Assembly (NCBI RefSeq): GCF_003605475.1
Contig: NZ_RAHX01000001.1
Location: forward strand, 1,302,001-1,366,000
DNA length: 64,000 bases
Direction: 5' to 3'
Source of the DNA: Aurantiacibacter aquimixticola
GTDB taxonomy: Bacteria; Pseudomonadota; Alphaproteobacteria; Sphingomonadales; Sphingomonadaceae
This document shows positions 51,495 to 61,033 of this stretch, one piece after another (within the stretch, counting starts at the first letter, position 1; every line of letters starts with the position of its first letter). The position numbers were made by a program, and so were the translations under genes. The notes beneath the pieces are model-generated. The model had not been told where the DNA came from. It ran no database searches and worked only from the letters and a program-made list of their open reading frames with translations.

Positions 51495-51910
51495 TGCCGG
51501 GGAGCCGGGCAGCCGCGGGCCTTCGGGTCCGAGGAAAGTCCGGGCTCCACGAAACAAGGGTGGCGGGTAACGCCCGCCCGGTGAAGTTTTCGGACGAAGC
51601 CGAGGGAAAGTGCCACAGAGAGTAGACCGCCAATGGCTCCTTCGGGAGGCAGGCAAGGGTGAAAGGGTGCGGCAAGAGCGCACCGGGGTTCCGGCAACGG
51701 CGCCCGTCATGGCAAACCCCACCCGGAGCAAGACCGCGTAGGGGTCTCGCGCCCTCAAGGGGCAGTGGCGTTTCGCCGCGAGAGACCCGGGTTGGTCGCT
51801 GGAGCGCGTGGAGCAATCCACCGCCTAGACGAATGGCTGCCCCCGCGGCGCTGATAGGTTCTATATCGGTCGCGGGACAGAACCCGGCTTACAGGCTCCC
51901 CGGCATTTTT
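51495..51910 (+). ncRNA. rnpB: RNase P RNA (class A)
   Basis: The conserved cores are present: GAGGAAAGTCCGGGCTCC (51531-51548), CACAGAGAGTAGACCG-type sequence in the middle, and ACAGAACCCGGCTTACAGGC near the end. The terminal P1 helix pairs GCCGGGGAGCC (51496-51506) with GGCTCCCCGGC (51894-51904) and is followed by ATTTTT. The RNA matures the 5' end of tRNAs. Confidence 0.96.
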
Positions 51911-51964
51911 CGCTGTCCTACAGATATCGCGCGGTGACAGGCGGCGCGCATGGCACCCGAGCGA

Positions 51965-52780
51965 TCACGCAGCGAGCTTGGCGCCCTCGACGGAGATCTT
52001 GCCCTTCTTCCCCGCCTGCGCCGTGATGTAGCGCCGCTTGCGCCCTTCCAGCACCAGTGCCGTCAGCCGCCCGCTGGCATAAGCACCGGTATCGACTCCA
52101 ATCCGGTTGCCCGCATCGACCACATCGTCCGTGATCGTATGCCCGTGCACCACCACCAGCCCGTGGGATTTCTTGTGGCTGAGAAAAGGTTCGCGGATCC
52201 AACGCAGCGTGCGCTTCTTCTGCTTGTCCATCGGCACGCCCGGTTCGATGCCCGCATGGACGAACACGTAATCGCCGATCTGGACCATGTCCTCGAACCC
52301 GGAGACGAATTTGCGATGCTTCTTCGGCACCGCGTCCAGCATCATCTGCTGCACCTCGTCGATTTCCGATCGCACCAGGGCCTTGCGATCCACGCCGTAG
52401 CTCAGCAGCGTTTCACGCCCGCCATGGCGCAGGAAATGTCGGAGTGTGTCGGTGTCCTCGAAACTGTCGAGAAACATTTCCTCGTGATTGCCGCAGAGGA
52501 TGCGCACATCGCGCTTCTTGGCCCAGCGGCGCGCCAGATCGATGACACCGGCACTGTCCGGCCCACGATCGACCAGATCGCCCAGCAAAACGATCCGGCA
52601 GATCGTGCCGTCGGTCTCGGCTTCCGCAATCTCGCTTTCGATCGTGTCGATAAGTTCGCCGAACAGGTCCGCGCATCCATGGATGTCGCCCACGGCATAG
52701 ACACGCTCGCCCTTGGGAACGCGAGGTCGCTCCTTCTTCTCCTTGGAGGAGGTGAACATGTTGGTCAGATACTGGATCAT
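51965..52780 (-). CDS. Serine/threonine-type metallophosphatase
   Basis: A 271-residue protein with the metallophosphoesterase motifs: RVYAVGDIHGCADLFGEL (metal Asp and His), IVLLGDLVDRGPDSAGVI, ILCGNHEEMFL, YVFVHAGIEPGVP and LVVVHGHTITDDVV. It removes phosphate from proteins or small molecules; the substrate is unknown. A Lys-rich end is present. ATG 52780 is chosen; a GTG at 52816 extends it by 12 codons. Confidence 0.9.
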   Translation of the reverse strand: MIQYLTNMFTSSKEKKERPRVPKGERVYAVGDIHGCADLFGELIDTIESEIAEAETDGTICRIVLLGDLVDRGPDSAGVIDLARRWAKKRDVRILCGNHEEMFLDSFEDTDTLRHFLRHGGRETLLSYGVDRKALVRSEIDEVQQMMLDAVPKKHRKFVSGFEDMVQIGDYVFVHAGIEPGVPMDKQKKRTLRWIREPFLSHKKSHGLVVVHGHTITDDVVDAGNRIGVDTGAYASGRLTALVLEGRKRRYITAQAGKKGKISVEGAKLAA

Positions 52781-53062
52781 GGTGTCGATTTCAGCGGTCA
52801 GATAGACATTACGCACAGCTACGCAAACCTGAAACGCGCTGCACTGCGATATGTGTCACCTCGCCTGACGCGCGCCTGAATGTGGTGCCGATATGCGACA
52901 GTCGCGCTTTTGCATGGGGTTTAGCGCAATAAACCTTGTGCAATGCAGCATGGCTGTGCATGATCATTTCGCAATTGCAGCAAATCGGTGCAGTAAAGAC
53001 GCCGGACGCGCAATGCGCAGGTGGGACGAAGCATTTTCACCAAAGCAATCGAGGAATTGCCC

Positions 53063-53839
53063 ATGCTTACGTCCATCCGCAGCCTTACGGCTGCATCCCT
53101 TTTCGCCATGTCGGCGATGCTCGCAGCGCCCGCAATGGCGCAGGTCGTCAATCCCGCCGAGGAGGTGGAGGACGATCCGTCCGGCCCCGATATCGAGGTG
53201 TCGGCCAATGTCTCGCTGGTCAGCGATTACAAGTTTCGCGGCGTGTCGCTGTCCGACGGCGAATTCGCCATCCAGGGCGGCGTCGATGTCGGCCTGCCCG
53301 CCGGTTTCTATGTCGGCACCTGGGCCTCCTCGCTGGACGAGGATACGGTTGGCTACGGTTCTACCGAGCTCGATATCTATGGCGGCTGGTCGAGCGAATT
53401 CGGCATCGTTTCGACCGATGTCGGCGTGATCGCCTATCTCTATCCAGACGCGGGCCCGGGCGATTTCGACTATGTCGAATTTTACGGATCGGCCGGCGTG
53501 ACGCTCGGCCCGGCGGAGACCACTTTCGGCATCGCCTACGCGCCCGATCAGGATTCGCTTGGCGGGACGGACAATCTGTATCTGTATCTCGATGCGGGCA
53601 TCGGCGTGCCGGGAACCCCTGTTACGGTCAGCGGCCATGTCGGATACACTGACGGCTTCCTGACCTTCACCAATGATGGCGAAGCGTTCGATTATTCCAT
53701 CGGGGCGGAGGCCGCCGTGCCGGGCACCCCGCTTTCGCTTGGCGTTGCCTGGGTCGGCGTGGATGGCGATGTGCTGATCGATCCGGACGGCACCTTCACG
53801 GAAGACTCGGTGGTGTTCACTCTTTCGGCAAGCTTCTGA
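53063..53839 (+). CDS. TorF-family putative porin (TIGR02001)
   Basis: A 258-residue protein with a signal peptide (SLFAMSAMLAAPAMAQ) and a beta-barrel pattern: ISANVSLVSDY-like VSANVSLVSDYKFRGVSLSD, then repeated strand pairs, ending VVFTLSASF. It matches the TIGR02001 outer-membrane family, presumed a porin. ATG 53063 is chosen for the signal peptide; the frame is open from 53021. A GC-rich hairpin follows. Confidence 0.87.
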   Translation: MLTSIRSLTAASLFAMSAMLAAPAMAQVVNPAEEVEDDPSGPDIEVSANVSLVSDYKFRGVSLSDGEFAIQGGVDVGLPAGFYVGTWASSLDEDTVGYGSTELDIYGGWSSEFGIVSTDVGVIAYLYPDAGPGDFDYVEFYGSAGVTLGPAETTFGIAYAPDQDSLGGTDNLYLYLDAGIGVPGTPVTVSGHVGYTDGFLTFTNDGEAFDYSIGAEAAVPGTPLSLGVAWVGVDGDVLIDPDGTFTEDSVVFTLSASF

Positions 53840-53846
53840 GCGAAGT

Positions 53847-53870
53847 GGGGCGCGCCGGGATGCGCGCCCC
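53847..53870 (+). terminator. GC-rich hairpin after the TorF-like gene, possible terminator
   Basis: GGGGCGCGC (53847-53855) pairs perfectly with GCGCGCCCC (53862-53870) around a 6-nt loop, eight bases after the stop. The T run is weak (GTTCAATG), so termination is probable but unproven. Confidence 0.5.
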
Positions 53871-53894
53871 GTTCAATGCTGCTAGACCGCGCGG

Positions 53895-54332
53895 ATGACA
53901 CAGTATCTACACAGCATGATCCGCGTTGCCGACCCCGATAAGGCGGTAGATTTCTTCAAGCTCATCGGCCTCGAGGAAGTGCGCCGCAAGGAAAGCGAGA
54001 AGGGGCGATTTACGCTCATCTTCCTCGCTGCGCCCGGGCAGGAAGGCGTGGCCGAGCTGGAGCTGACATATAACTGGCCGCCGGAAGATGGCAGCGCGCC
54101 CGAGCAGTATGTCGGTGGGCGCAATTTCGGCCATCTCGCCTACCGGGTCGAGAATATCTACGAGACTTGCCATCGCCTGATGGATGCCGGGGTGACGATC
54201 AATCGCCCGCCGCGCGATGGCCATATGGCGTTCGTCCGTTCGCCGGACGGTGTCTCCATCGAATTGCTGCAGGACGGCCACCTCGATCCGCAGGAGCCGT
54301 GGGCGAGCATGGAGAACACCGGCAGCTGGTAA
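53895..54332 (+). CDS. gloA: Lactoylglutathione lyase (glyoxalase I)
   Basis: A 145-residue glyoxalase fold. Metal-site residues of the E. coli enzyme are matched: His6 (QYLHSMIRV), Glu in ELELTYNW, His in [13 protein letters not shown] and Glu in [10 protein letters not shown]. It converts the methylglyoxal-glutathione hemithioacetal to S-lactoylglutathione. Length is normal for bacterial GloA. Confidence 0.93.
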   Translation: MTQYLHSMIRVADPDKAVDFFKLIGLEEVRRKESEKGRFTLIFLAAPGQEGVAELELTYNWPPEDGSAPEQYVGGRNFGHLAYRVENIYETCHRLMDAGVTINRPPRDGHMAFVRSPDGVSIELLQDGHLDPQEPWASMENTGSW

Positions 54333-54376
54333 GCCTATTGCCAAGCGCGGTGCGAACCGCCACCTGACGGCGCATC

Positions 54377-55855
54377 ATGCCCGCGCGCCAGCTTCCCCAG
54401 GTCGTCATCATCGGCCGCCCCAATGTGGGCAAGTCCACGCTCTTCAACCGGTTGGTGGGCAAGCGCCTGGCGCTGGTCGACGATCAGCCCGGTGTGACCA
54501 GGGATCGACGCAAGGGATTGGCGGGCCTCGCCAGCCTCGAGTTCGAAGCCGTCGATACGGCTGGCTGGGAAGACGAGGACGAGGCGTCCCTTCCCGGCCG
54601 GATGCGCGCTCAGACGCAGGTGTCGCTGAGGGACGCCGATGCCGCACTGTTCGTCGTCGACAGCCGTGCGGGGCTCACGCCATTGGACGAAGAGATCGGC
54701 CAATGGCTTCGCAAACAGGAAGTCCCGGTCGTCCTCATCGCCAACAAGGCGGAAGGCAATTCCGGGCAGAGCGGCATTCTGGAGGCCTATTCGCTGGGAC
54801 TGGGCGAACCGATTCCGGTCAGCGCCGAACACGGCGAGGGCGTTGCCGACCTCTATTCCGCACTCTTTCCGCTAATCAGCGACAGGGCCGAACAGCTCGA
54901 GCTCGAGGCTGAGCAGGCAGCCGCAATCGCCGCGGACAAAGCGCGCGAAGCGGCAGAAGCGGGCGAGGAACTGGAAGAGCACGATCCGACAGAGCCGCTC
55001 AGCCTTGCCATTGTCGGCAGACCCAATGCGGGCAAATCCACTCTGGTCAATCGCCTGCTCGGCGAGGATCGCCTGCTGACCGGGCCGGAAGCTGGCATCA
55101 CGCGCGATTCCATTGCGGTCGATTGGGAATGGACCGATCCGGCCAGCGGAGAAGAGCGCACGATCAAGCTGATCGACACCGCCGGAATGCGCAAACGCGC
55201 CAAGGTGGTGGACAAGCTGGAGAAGCTTTCCGTCTCGGATGGCCTTCGCGCGGTCGATTACGCGGAAGTGGTCGTGCTGCTGCTCGATGCGACGCGCGGT
55301 CTCGAAGTGCAGGACCTCAAGATTGCCAGCAAGGTTCTCGAGGAAGGCCGCGCCTTGATGATCGCGATCAACAAGTGGGATATCGCGGAGGACGCATCGG
55401 CGCTCTTCAACGGTATCCGCGCGGCGCTCGACGAAGGGTTGGCGCAACTTCGCGGCGTCCCGCTCTTTGCCGTCAGCGCGGTGACCGGCAAGGGCCTCGA
55501 CCCGATGCTTTCGGCGGCATTCAAGCTGCGTGAGGACTGGAGCCGCCGCGTGCCGACGTCGGCGCTCAACCGCTGGTTCGACGATGCGCTTGCTGCCAAT
55601 CCGCCGCCCGCGCCGGGAGGCCGCCGCATCAAGCTGCGCTACATAACCCAGGTCGGCACGCGCCCGCCCCGCTTCGTCATCTTCGGCAGCCGACTGTTCG
55701 ACCTGCCGACAAGCTATGAACGATACCTGCTGAACGGTATTCGGCGCGACCTGGGCTTCGGCGCCGTGCCGGTACGCCTGACGCTCAAGAGTCCTAAGAA
55801 CCCGTATGACGACAATCGCGGCGGCGGGGGGAAATATAGCGGCGGAAATTCGTGA
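54377..55855 (+). CDS. der: Ribosome-assembly GTPase Der (EngA)
   Basis: A 492-residue double GTPase. The first G domain has IIGRPNVGKSTLFNRL and the G4 motif VLIANKAE; the second has AIVGRPNAGKSTLVNRLL, LIDTAGMR and IAINKWD. The C-terminal KH-like domain includes RRIKLRYITQVGTRPPRF. It acts in 50S maturation. Between the G domains lies a Glu/Ala-rich helix (LELEAEQAAAIAADKAREAA), longer than usual. The stop overlaps the next start (ATGA). Confidence 0.96.
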   Translation: MPARQLPQVVIIGRPNVGKSTLFNRLVGKRLALVDDQPGVTRDRRKGLAGLASLEFEAVDTAGWEDEDEASLPGRMRAQTQVSLRDADAALFVVDSRAGLTPLDEEIGQWLRKQEVPVVLIANKAEGNSGQSGILEAYSLGLGEPIPVSAEHGEGVADLYSALFPLISDRAEQLELEAEQAAAIAADKAREAAEAGEELEEHDPTEPLSLAIVGRPNAGKSTLVNRLLGEDRLLTGPEAGITRDSIAVDWEWTDPASGEERTIKLIDTAGMRKRAKVVDKLEKLSVSDGLRAVDYAEVVVLLLDATRGLEVQDLKIASKVLEEGRALMIAINKWDIAEDASALFNGIRAALDEGLAQLRGVPLFAVSAVTGKGLDPMLSAAFKLREDWSRRVPTSALNRWFDDALAANPPPAPGGRRIKLRYITQVGTRPPRFVIFGSRLFDLPTSYERYLLNGIRRDLGFGAVPVRLTLKSPKNPYDDNRGGGGKYSGGNS

Positions 55856-56373
55856 TCGACGTTCTTTCCGTTACCGGCGAGCTCATTGAACGCACGGCGA
55901 GCACTGCGCGGGTGCAGGAGATCGTGCAGCTCAGTCTTGCGCCGGTCTTTCTGCTCGCGGCCATCGGTGCCTTGCTCAATGTCATGAACATGCGGCTTAC
56001 CTGGCTGAACGATCGTATCGAATTCGTAGAGCGGCGACGTGAAAAGGGCCTCGGCGGGCGCGAGGCCGAGGAACTGCCCGCGCTGCGCCAGCGGCAGGTT
56101 TTCTCTCAGATCGCGGTCAATCTCTCGACTTCGGCCGCGCTGACGATTTGCCTCGTCATCGCCATCCTCTTCGTCAGCGCGTTTATCGAACCGCGCATCG
56201 GCACGCTGGTGGCGGCCCTCTGGATCGCGACCATGGCGCAATTGTCTGTCGCGCTGCTGTATTTCTTCCGCGAAACAAAGCTGGCGACGGCCACGGCACG
56301 CGAGCGCCGCAAGCGCAGCCGTGATATCGTCGCGCGCCAGCAGACCCGATCGTCGGAAATTGACTTAACATAG
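55852..56373 (+). CDS. DUF2721 family membrane protein
   Basis: A 173-residue protein with three membrane segments (about residues 24-46, 80-105, 111-133). VQLSLAPVFLLAAIGALLNV, NMRLTWLNDRIEFVERR and a C-terminal basic stretch match DUF2721. The function is unknown. It is coupled to der. Confidence 0.85.
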   Translation: MIDVLSVTGELIERTASTARVQEIVQLSLAPVFLLAAIGALLNVMNMRLTWLNDRIEFVERRREKGLGGREAEELPALRQRQVFSQIAVNLSTSAALTICLVIAILFVSAFIEPRIGTLVAALWIATMAQLSVALLYFFRETKLATATARERRKRSRDIVARQQTRSSEIDLT

Positions 56374-56521
56374 TCTAAGTTTCTGGAAACCGTCGTATTT
56401 TCGTCACGACTCGGTGGTAGTCGGCATCTCGTGAGCGGTAGGATGCGCGGGTGCCCGCAACCATTCATCGAACGATCCGTAACCGCTTCAGCGATGATGT
56501 TCATCGAGGAGAAGAGCTGTC

Positions 56522-56722
56522 ATGCAGCGTTTGCAAATCGCGCTCACGCCCCACCGTCAGCGGGCGCAGCAAGTGCTGGACGTGCCCAACATAGGTACAG
56601 CCCTGATCGTCGCCGACATCAATCTGGGTCACGGCACTGCGCAGATCATGGATGGCGAAAATGTCCTTGCCACGCTGGACAAGCAGGGCAGCGACACCGC
56701 GCCGTTCTGGTTGGTGCGCTAG
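56522..56722 (+). CDS. Small conserved-type hypothetical protein
   Basis: A 66-residue protein beginning MQRLQIALTPHRQRAQQVLD and ending in GSDTAPFWLVR. A strong ribosome site (GAGGAGAAG) precedes the ATG. No domain or membrane segment is seen. It resembles no named family I can identify. Confidence 0.65.
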   Translation: MQRLQIALTPHRQRAQQVLDVPNIGTALIVADINLGHGTAQIMDGENVLATLDKQGSDTAPFWLVR

Positions 56723-56731
56723 GCCGGCTGC

Positions 56732-57235
56732 TCAAGCCGCGCCGGCGTCATTCGCGGTGTCGCCTGCGGGCGCACTGTTGAGCTGCACGTAATTCTCGAT
56801 CCCCATGCGCTCGATCATGTCGAACTGGGTTTCCAGGAAATCGACGTGCTGCTCTTCGCTTTCCAGGATCTTTTCGAATAGCCGCTTCGATGTGAAGTCA
56901 TTTACGCTGTCGCAGTGATCGGCCGCCTCCTTGAGCAGCGGAATAGCCTCATGCTCCATGGCAAGATCGGCCTTTAGGATCTCTTCGACCGTCTCTCCCA
57001 CCTTAAGCTTGTGGAGAGCCTGGAAGTTGGGGAGCCCGTCCAGAAACAGGATACGGTCGGCAAGCCAGTCGGCGTGCTTCATTTCGTCGATGGATTCGTG
57101 GCGTTCGTATTCGGCGAGCTTGTGAACGCCCCAATTCGCGAGGACGCGATAATGCAGCCAGTACTGGTTGATCGCAGTCAACTCATTGGTAAGCGCCTTG
57201 TTGAGATACTCGATGACCTTCTGATCGCCCTTCAT
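56732..57235 (-). CDS. bfr: Bacterioferritin
   Basis: A 167-residue ferritin-like protein. Ferroxidase residues are visible in ALTNELTAINQYWLHYRV, YERHESIDEMKHADWLADRI (with Met52-type haem ligand in DEMKHA) and AMEHEAIPLLKEA, SEEQHVDFLETQ. Twenty-four subunits store iron. The bacterioferritin-associated ferredoxin gene lies upstream on the same strand. Confidence 0.96.
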   Translation of the reverse strand: MKGDQKVIEYLNKALTNELTAINQYWLHYRVLANWGVHKLAEYERHESIDEMKHADWLADRILFLDGLPNFQALHKLKVGETVEEILKADLAMEHEAIPLLKEAADHCDSVNDFTSKRLFEKILESEEQHVDFLETQFDMIERMGIENYVQLNSAPAGDTANDAGAA

Positions 57236-57317
57236 GGGTGCCGCTCCATAGTTCCGGTGTTCGCGCCATTAACGCGCCAGACGCCGGGTGTGGCAAGCGA
57301 AAGGATAGGTCGATGGG

Positions 57318-57342
57318 ATAAAAAAGCGCGGAAAACCGCGCT
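57318..57342 (-). terminator. Terminator of the ferredoxin gene
   Basis: AGCGCGG (57325-57331) and CCGCGCT (57336-57342) pair around AAAA; on the minus strand the stem is followed by TTTTTATC. It separates the ferredoxin from bfr. Confidence 0.85.
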
Positions 57343-57369
57343 ATTGCGAATGCGTATCAGAATAATGGA

Positions 57370-57564
57370 TCAGGCGGCGACCGCAGGCTCGATGAGCGCG
57401 TCCCGCTCTTCACGGATCACTTCGTCCGCTTCTTCCAGGCACTGGCCGCAATTGGGCCGCTTGCCGAGCTTGGCATACACGCTTTCAGCCCCGCCGCCGT
57501 GATACTGCCGCGCAGCCTTGCGCAGTTCGCATTCGCGAATGGCGTTGCAGATGCAGGTATACAT
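57370..57564 (-). CDS. bfd: Bacterioferritin-associated ferredoxin (BFD-like [2Fe-2S])
   Basis: A 64-residue protein with four cluster Cys: MYTCICNAIRECEL gives CIC with a following Cys region, and KLGKRPNCGQCLEEADEVIR gives CxxC. Bfd reduces ferric iron in bacterioferritin to release it. ATG 57564 fits the family start; ATG 57594 is possible. Its position next to bfr supports the call. Confidence 0.9.
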   Translation of the reverse strand: MYTCICNAIRECELRKAARQYHGGGAESVYAKLGKRPNCGQCLEEADEVIREERDALIEPAVAA

Positions 57565-57643
57565 TAGGCGGCGAATCTCCGTGGTCTTCGCCATAGCTAA
57601 TGCGAGTCGCTTGCAAGAGCAAGCCAATTGCGAATTATTCTCA

Positions 57644-58924
57644 CTATCGTTTGAGCGGGAAGAACCGCCAGTACGTAAGGCAACGCCACAGCCATTCGAG
57701 CGGGCCATAGCGGAAGCGTTCGAGCCAGGGCTTCGACCATCCCAGCATGACCGCCCAGCCGAACAGCACGACGAGGTAGAGCTCCGGCCGCGTAAGCTCG
57801 CCCCACAGCCCGCCCGCCCATGGATGGAAGACCAGCATCATCAGCACCGATGTGCCGAGATAATTGGTGAACGCCGCGCGACCTGCGGCGGAAAGCCGCT
57901 CCGCCAGCCATCCGCTGGCATGCGCTCCATACAGCGCCAGCAGCGCCGCAAGGCCGAGAACGACAGGCAGCCGCACATGGTGTGTGAAGCCGGTAAAGGC
58001 TGCTATCGTACCCCAATAGGTCAATCCGCCATCGCGCATGGCGAGTGCGATAAGCAGGGTCAGCGCCGACCCGACGATGACGCCCAGCCATCCCCATATC
58101 GCCTGCTTGCGCGCATTCAGTCCGCCGCCGAACAAGCCAGCGCGGTAAAGGCCCATACCGATGAGCATGAGCGGCAGCGTCTCGAACATGAAGGTGCTGA
58201 GCGAGATCAGCGGGTCCGTCAGGTGCTCGGAGAACTGGTGAGTGACGAAATCGATATAGCTGCCATCCGTCAGCACCTCACGCTCCAGCGCATCGTCCCG
58301 CCCGACGTCCTGCTTTGCCTCCGTCAGCCCGGCCGTGGCCTCCGCCATCTTAGGATCTTGCCCCAGCGCTGTGTCGGCCAGGAGATAGGGGAAGCCCATG
58401 AAGAGCACGAATGCGAAGCCTGCCATCACATAACCCAGCAGACCGATGACGAGAAGATTTCTGGCGGACCAGCGCAGGAAGGCCATCGCCACGAAACCGC
58501 TAACTGAATAGAGAAAGAGGATGTCGCCGCGCCAGATGAAGAAGAAGTGGATCAGGCCGAAGACGAGCAGCCATGCCAGCCGCCGCGCCTGCAGCGCCCG
58601 ACTCGCGCCGCGTTCCCAGGCCTTGTCCATGAACAGCGCCAGCCCCGCCCCGAACAGGAGGGTGAAAAGACCGCGCATCTTGCCGTCGATCAGAACGAAT
58701 TGCGCTACCCACAGCCAATTGTCGGGGTCGCCCGTCGGGCCGATCCAGGCGTCCGGCCACATATAGGCGGTAAAAGGCTGGCCGAAGGCAACGATGTTCG
58801 CGCCGAGAATGCCCAGAACGGCAATGCCGCGAATCAGATCGAGGCTGGCGATGCGCTCTTTCGGCTTGGCCGGCGCGGGTTCGGCACCGCGCGGCGTATC
58901 AGGCGTGGCCTGTTGGTCTGTCAT
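57644..58924 (-). CDS. DUF418 (YeiB-like) membrane protein
   Basis: A 426-residue protein with about ten membrane segments. ASLDLIRGIAVLGILGANIV near residue 30, LFTLLFGAGLALFMDKA, and a C-terminal DUF418 region (FTNYLGTSVLMMLVFHPWAG, PLEWLWRCLTYWR) place it in the YeiB/DUF418 family, related to acyltransferase-type membrane proteins. Function is unknown. Confidence 0.9.
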   Translation of the reverse strand: MTDQQATPDTPRGAEPAPAKPKERIASLDLIRGIAVLGILGANIVAFGQPFTAYMWPDAWIGPTGDPDNWLWVAQFVLIDGKMRGLFTLLFGAGLALFMDKAWERGASRALQARRLAWLLVFGLIHFFFIWRGDILFLYSVSGFVAMAFLRWSARNLLVIGLLGYVMAGFAFVLFMGFPYLLADTALGQDPKMAEATAGLTEAKQDVGRDDALEREVLTDGSYIDFVTHQFSEHLTDPLISLSTFMFETLPLMLIGMGLYRAGLFGGGLNARKQAIWGWLGVIVGSALTLLIALAMRDGGLTYWGTIAAFTGFTHHVRLPVVLGLAALLALYGAHASGWLAERLSAAGRAAFTNYLGTSVLMMLVFHPWAGGLWGELTRPELYLVVLFGWAVMLGWSKPWLERFRYGPLEWLWRCLTYWRFFPLKR

Positions 58925-58993
58925 GGCGATTCCCTGTCCGTCCCGCCTGCGACTCTAGCCGCGCGAGCGGATTAGTGAAGCGCCGATACGGCT

Positions 58994-60052
58994 TCAGTTG
59001 CGGGTAACAAGGCAGTCCTGCCCCACGCGGCGCAAGCTGTTGCACGCGCTCTGCGCTTCGGCGCGGGAGGCATATCCGCCCGCCTGCAGCCGCGTGACGC
59101 GCCCGGTCGGGATCAGCAGACGCTCGCGTCCGGCGATTTCGGGCCGGGAAGAGAGGCGCGTCCAGAGCCTTTCTGCATTGCCGGGCACGCCGAAGGCACC
59201 GAGCTGCACGCGCCATGGCCCGCTGGCGCGCGCAGAGGGCCGAGCAGGTGCGGCGGCGACCGTCCGCGTGGGCTCCGGCGCAGGAGTCGTTACAGACGCA
59301 GGCCTTTCCGCCTGTGCGAAGCTCGCACCGGCATCCGCCGGGCTTGCCGTGCCGGTCGCCACTCGCGCCTGCTGTACGGCATCGCGCGCGGCGACAACCT
59401 CGGGCGAACGCGCGCGGTCATCCTCGCTGACCGAAAGATCGGCAGCGGCCAGTTCGACCGAGCGCGCGGCTTCGGCCTCCGCCTGGAGCTGGCGCGCCAG
59501 TCCCGCCGCGGCCTGGCGCTGTTCCAACGGGATAAATCCGTCCATCTGCGCAATCGCCGGCCCGGCCTGTGGCAGGCCGTCGGCATTGGCGAGCGTGAGC
59601 AGCGCATAGGCCCGCTCCCAGTCGCGCTCCACGAGGTCGCCGTTGAAGTGCGCGATGCCCAGCAAATATTGCGCGCGCGGATCGCCGCGCCGTGCGGCCG
59701 CCACCACGTAAGGCAGCGCCTCTTCCCGCCGACCATCCTGAAACAGGATCAGGCCGTAGGTATCGGCAGCGCGCAAGTGCCCCGCTGCCGCAGCACGGGC
59801 GTAGAGATCTTCGGCGCGCGCCAGGTCCATCGGCACGCCGCGACCAAGCCGGTATGCCTGAGCCAGATTGAAGAGCGCATCGGCATCGCCTTCGCTCGCC
59901 GGGCCTTCCCATTGTGCGATGGCAGCGGGATAGTCGCCCCTGCTCCACGCATCGACGCCATCGCGCACGGATTGCGCCGCAGCCGGCATCGCGATCGAAA
60001 CGGCGATCGATAACAGCGCCCCACCGAGCCAGGTCGAATTCCATAACGACAT
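58994..60052 (-). CDS. Sel1/TPR-repeat protein with C-terminal SPOR domain
   Basis: A 352-residue exported protein: signal (LLSIAVSIAMPAAAQSV), Sel1-like repeats (GDADALFNLAQAYRLGRGVP, GDPRAQYLLGIAHFNGDLV) and a SPOR domain (WRVQLGAFGVPGNAERLWTR, VTRLQAGGYASRAEAQSACN). SPOR domains bind denuded peptidoglycan at the division site. ATG 60052 has GGGGA eight bases upstream; starts at 60067 and 60097 are in frame. It is divergent from the ParA gene. Confidence 0.87.
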   Translation of the reverse strand: MSLWNSTWLGGALLSIAVSIAMPAAAQSVRDGVDAWSRGDYPAAIAQWEGPASEGDADALFNLAQAYRLGRGVPMDLARAEDLYARAAAAGHLRAADTYGLILFQDGRREEALPYVVAAARRGDPRAQYLLGIAHFNGDLVERDWERAYALLTLANADGLPQAGPAIAQMDGFIPLEQRQAAAGLARQLQAEAEAARSVELAAADLSVSEDDRARSPEVVAARDAVQQARVATGTASPADAGASFAQAERPASVTTPAPEPTRTVAAAPARPSARASGPWRVQLGAFGVPGNAERLWTRLSSRPEIAGRERLLIPTGRVTRLQAGGYASRAEAQSACNSLRRVGQDCLVTRN

Positions 60053-60313
60053 CGCACCAATCCCCATCTGCAATCGTTGCCAATCCGAAGGTGCCATAGT
60101 AAACGAGCCTTTAGCAAAGCGTTTATGTGGACGCCCCTTATTGACACGCTTCCGCCGGTGCGGGGCGGGCGTGAAAAACTTGCCGCAGGCCATCGAAAAG
60201 CCAGATCGGGCCTGTGCACATTAACTCAAAATAAAGGGTATCCTGCGAAGCCCGTTGTCGGAAGGCCCGGATGATCATTCGGATCGGGGTCGAAGACTTT
60301 AGGGGGAATCGCC

Positions 60314-61033
60314 TTGCGCGTTTTGGCATTGGCATCGCAAAAGGGTGGATCGGGCAAGACCACTCTCTCCGGTCACCTGGCCGTGCAGGCACAGCGTGCC
60401 GGCGCCGGACCGGTCGTTCTTATCGACATCGACCCGCAGGGTTCGCTTGCGGATTGGTGGAACGAGCGTGAGGCCGAATTCCCGGCCTTCGCGCAGACCA
60501 CGGTCGCACGTCTCGCGAACGATCTGGCGATTCTTCGCCAGCAGGGTTTCAAGCTTGCCGTGATCGACACGCCGCCCGCCATCACGATGGCGATCCAGTC
60601 GGTGATTTCGGTTGCCGAGCTGATGGTCGTGCCCACTCGCCCCTCGCCCCACGATCTGCGCGCAGTCGGCGCCACCGTCGATCTTTGCGAGCGTGCGGGC
60701 AAACCGCTCATCTTCGTCGTGAACGCCGCCACGCCCAAGGCGCGCATCACCTCCGAAGCCGCCGTTGCGCTGTCGCAGCACGGCACGGTCGCCCCGATCA
60801 CCATTCACCACCGCACCGATTTCGCCGCATCGATGATCGACGGCCGCACGGTGATGGAAGTGGATCCCGAAGGACGCTCGGCCCAGGAAGTCACCGCGCT
60901 GTGGCACTATGTCGCCGATCGCCTCGAAAAGAATTTCCGCCGCACCGTGTTTGCAGCGCCGGGCAGCAAGTCCGCCGCCGCGAATGGTGCCGCACGCCAG
61001 CAGGCAGGCTTCGGCCGCCGGGTGGCACAATAA
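60314..61033 (+). CDS. ParA-family ATPase
   Basis: A 239-residue protein with the deviant Walker A ASQKGGSGKTTLSGHLA, Walker A' VLIDIDPQGSLADWW and Walker B LAVIDTPPAITMA. Such ATPases position DNA or protein cargo. No parB is adjacent. The stop overlaps the next start (TAATG at 61031-61035), suggesting that the partner is the following protein. It is probably not the chromosome-segregation ParA. Confidence 0.9.
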   Translation: MRVLALASQKGGSGKTTLSGHLAVQAQRAGAGPVVLIDIDPQGSLADWWNEREAEFPAFAQTTVARLANDLAILRQQGFKLAVIDTPPAITMAIQSVISVAELMVVPTRPSPHDLRAVGATVDLCERAGKPLIFVVNAATPKARITSEAAVALSQHGTVAPITIHHRTDFAASMIDGRTVMEVDPEGRSAQEVTALWHYVADRLEKNFRRTVFAAPGSKSAAANGAARQQAGFGRRVAQ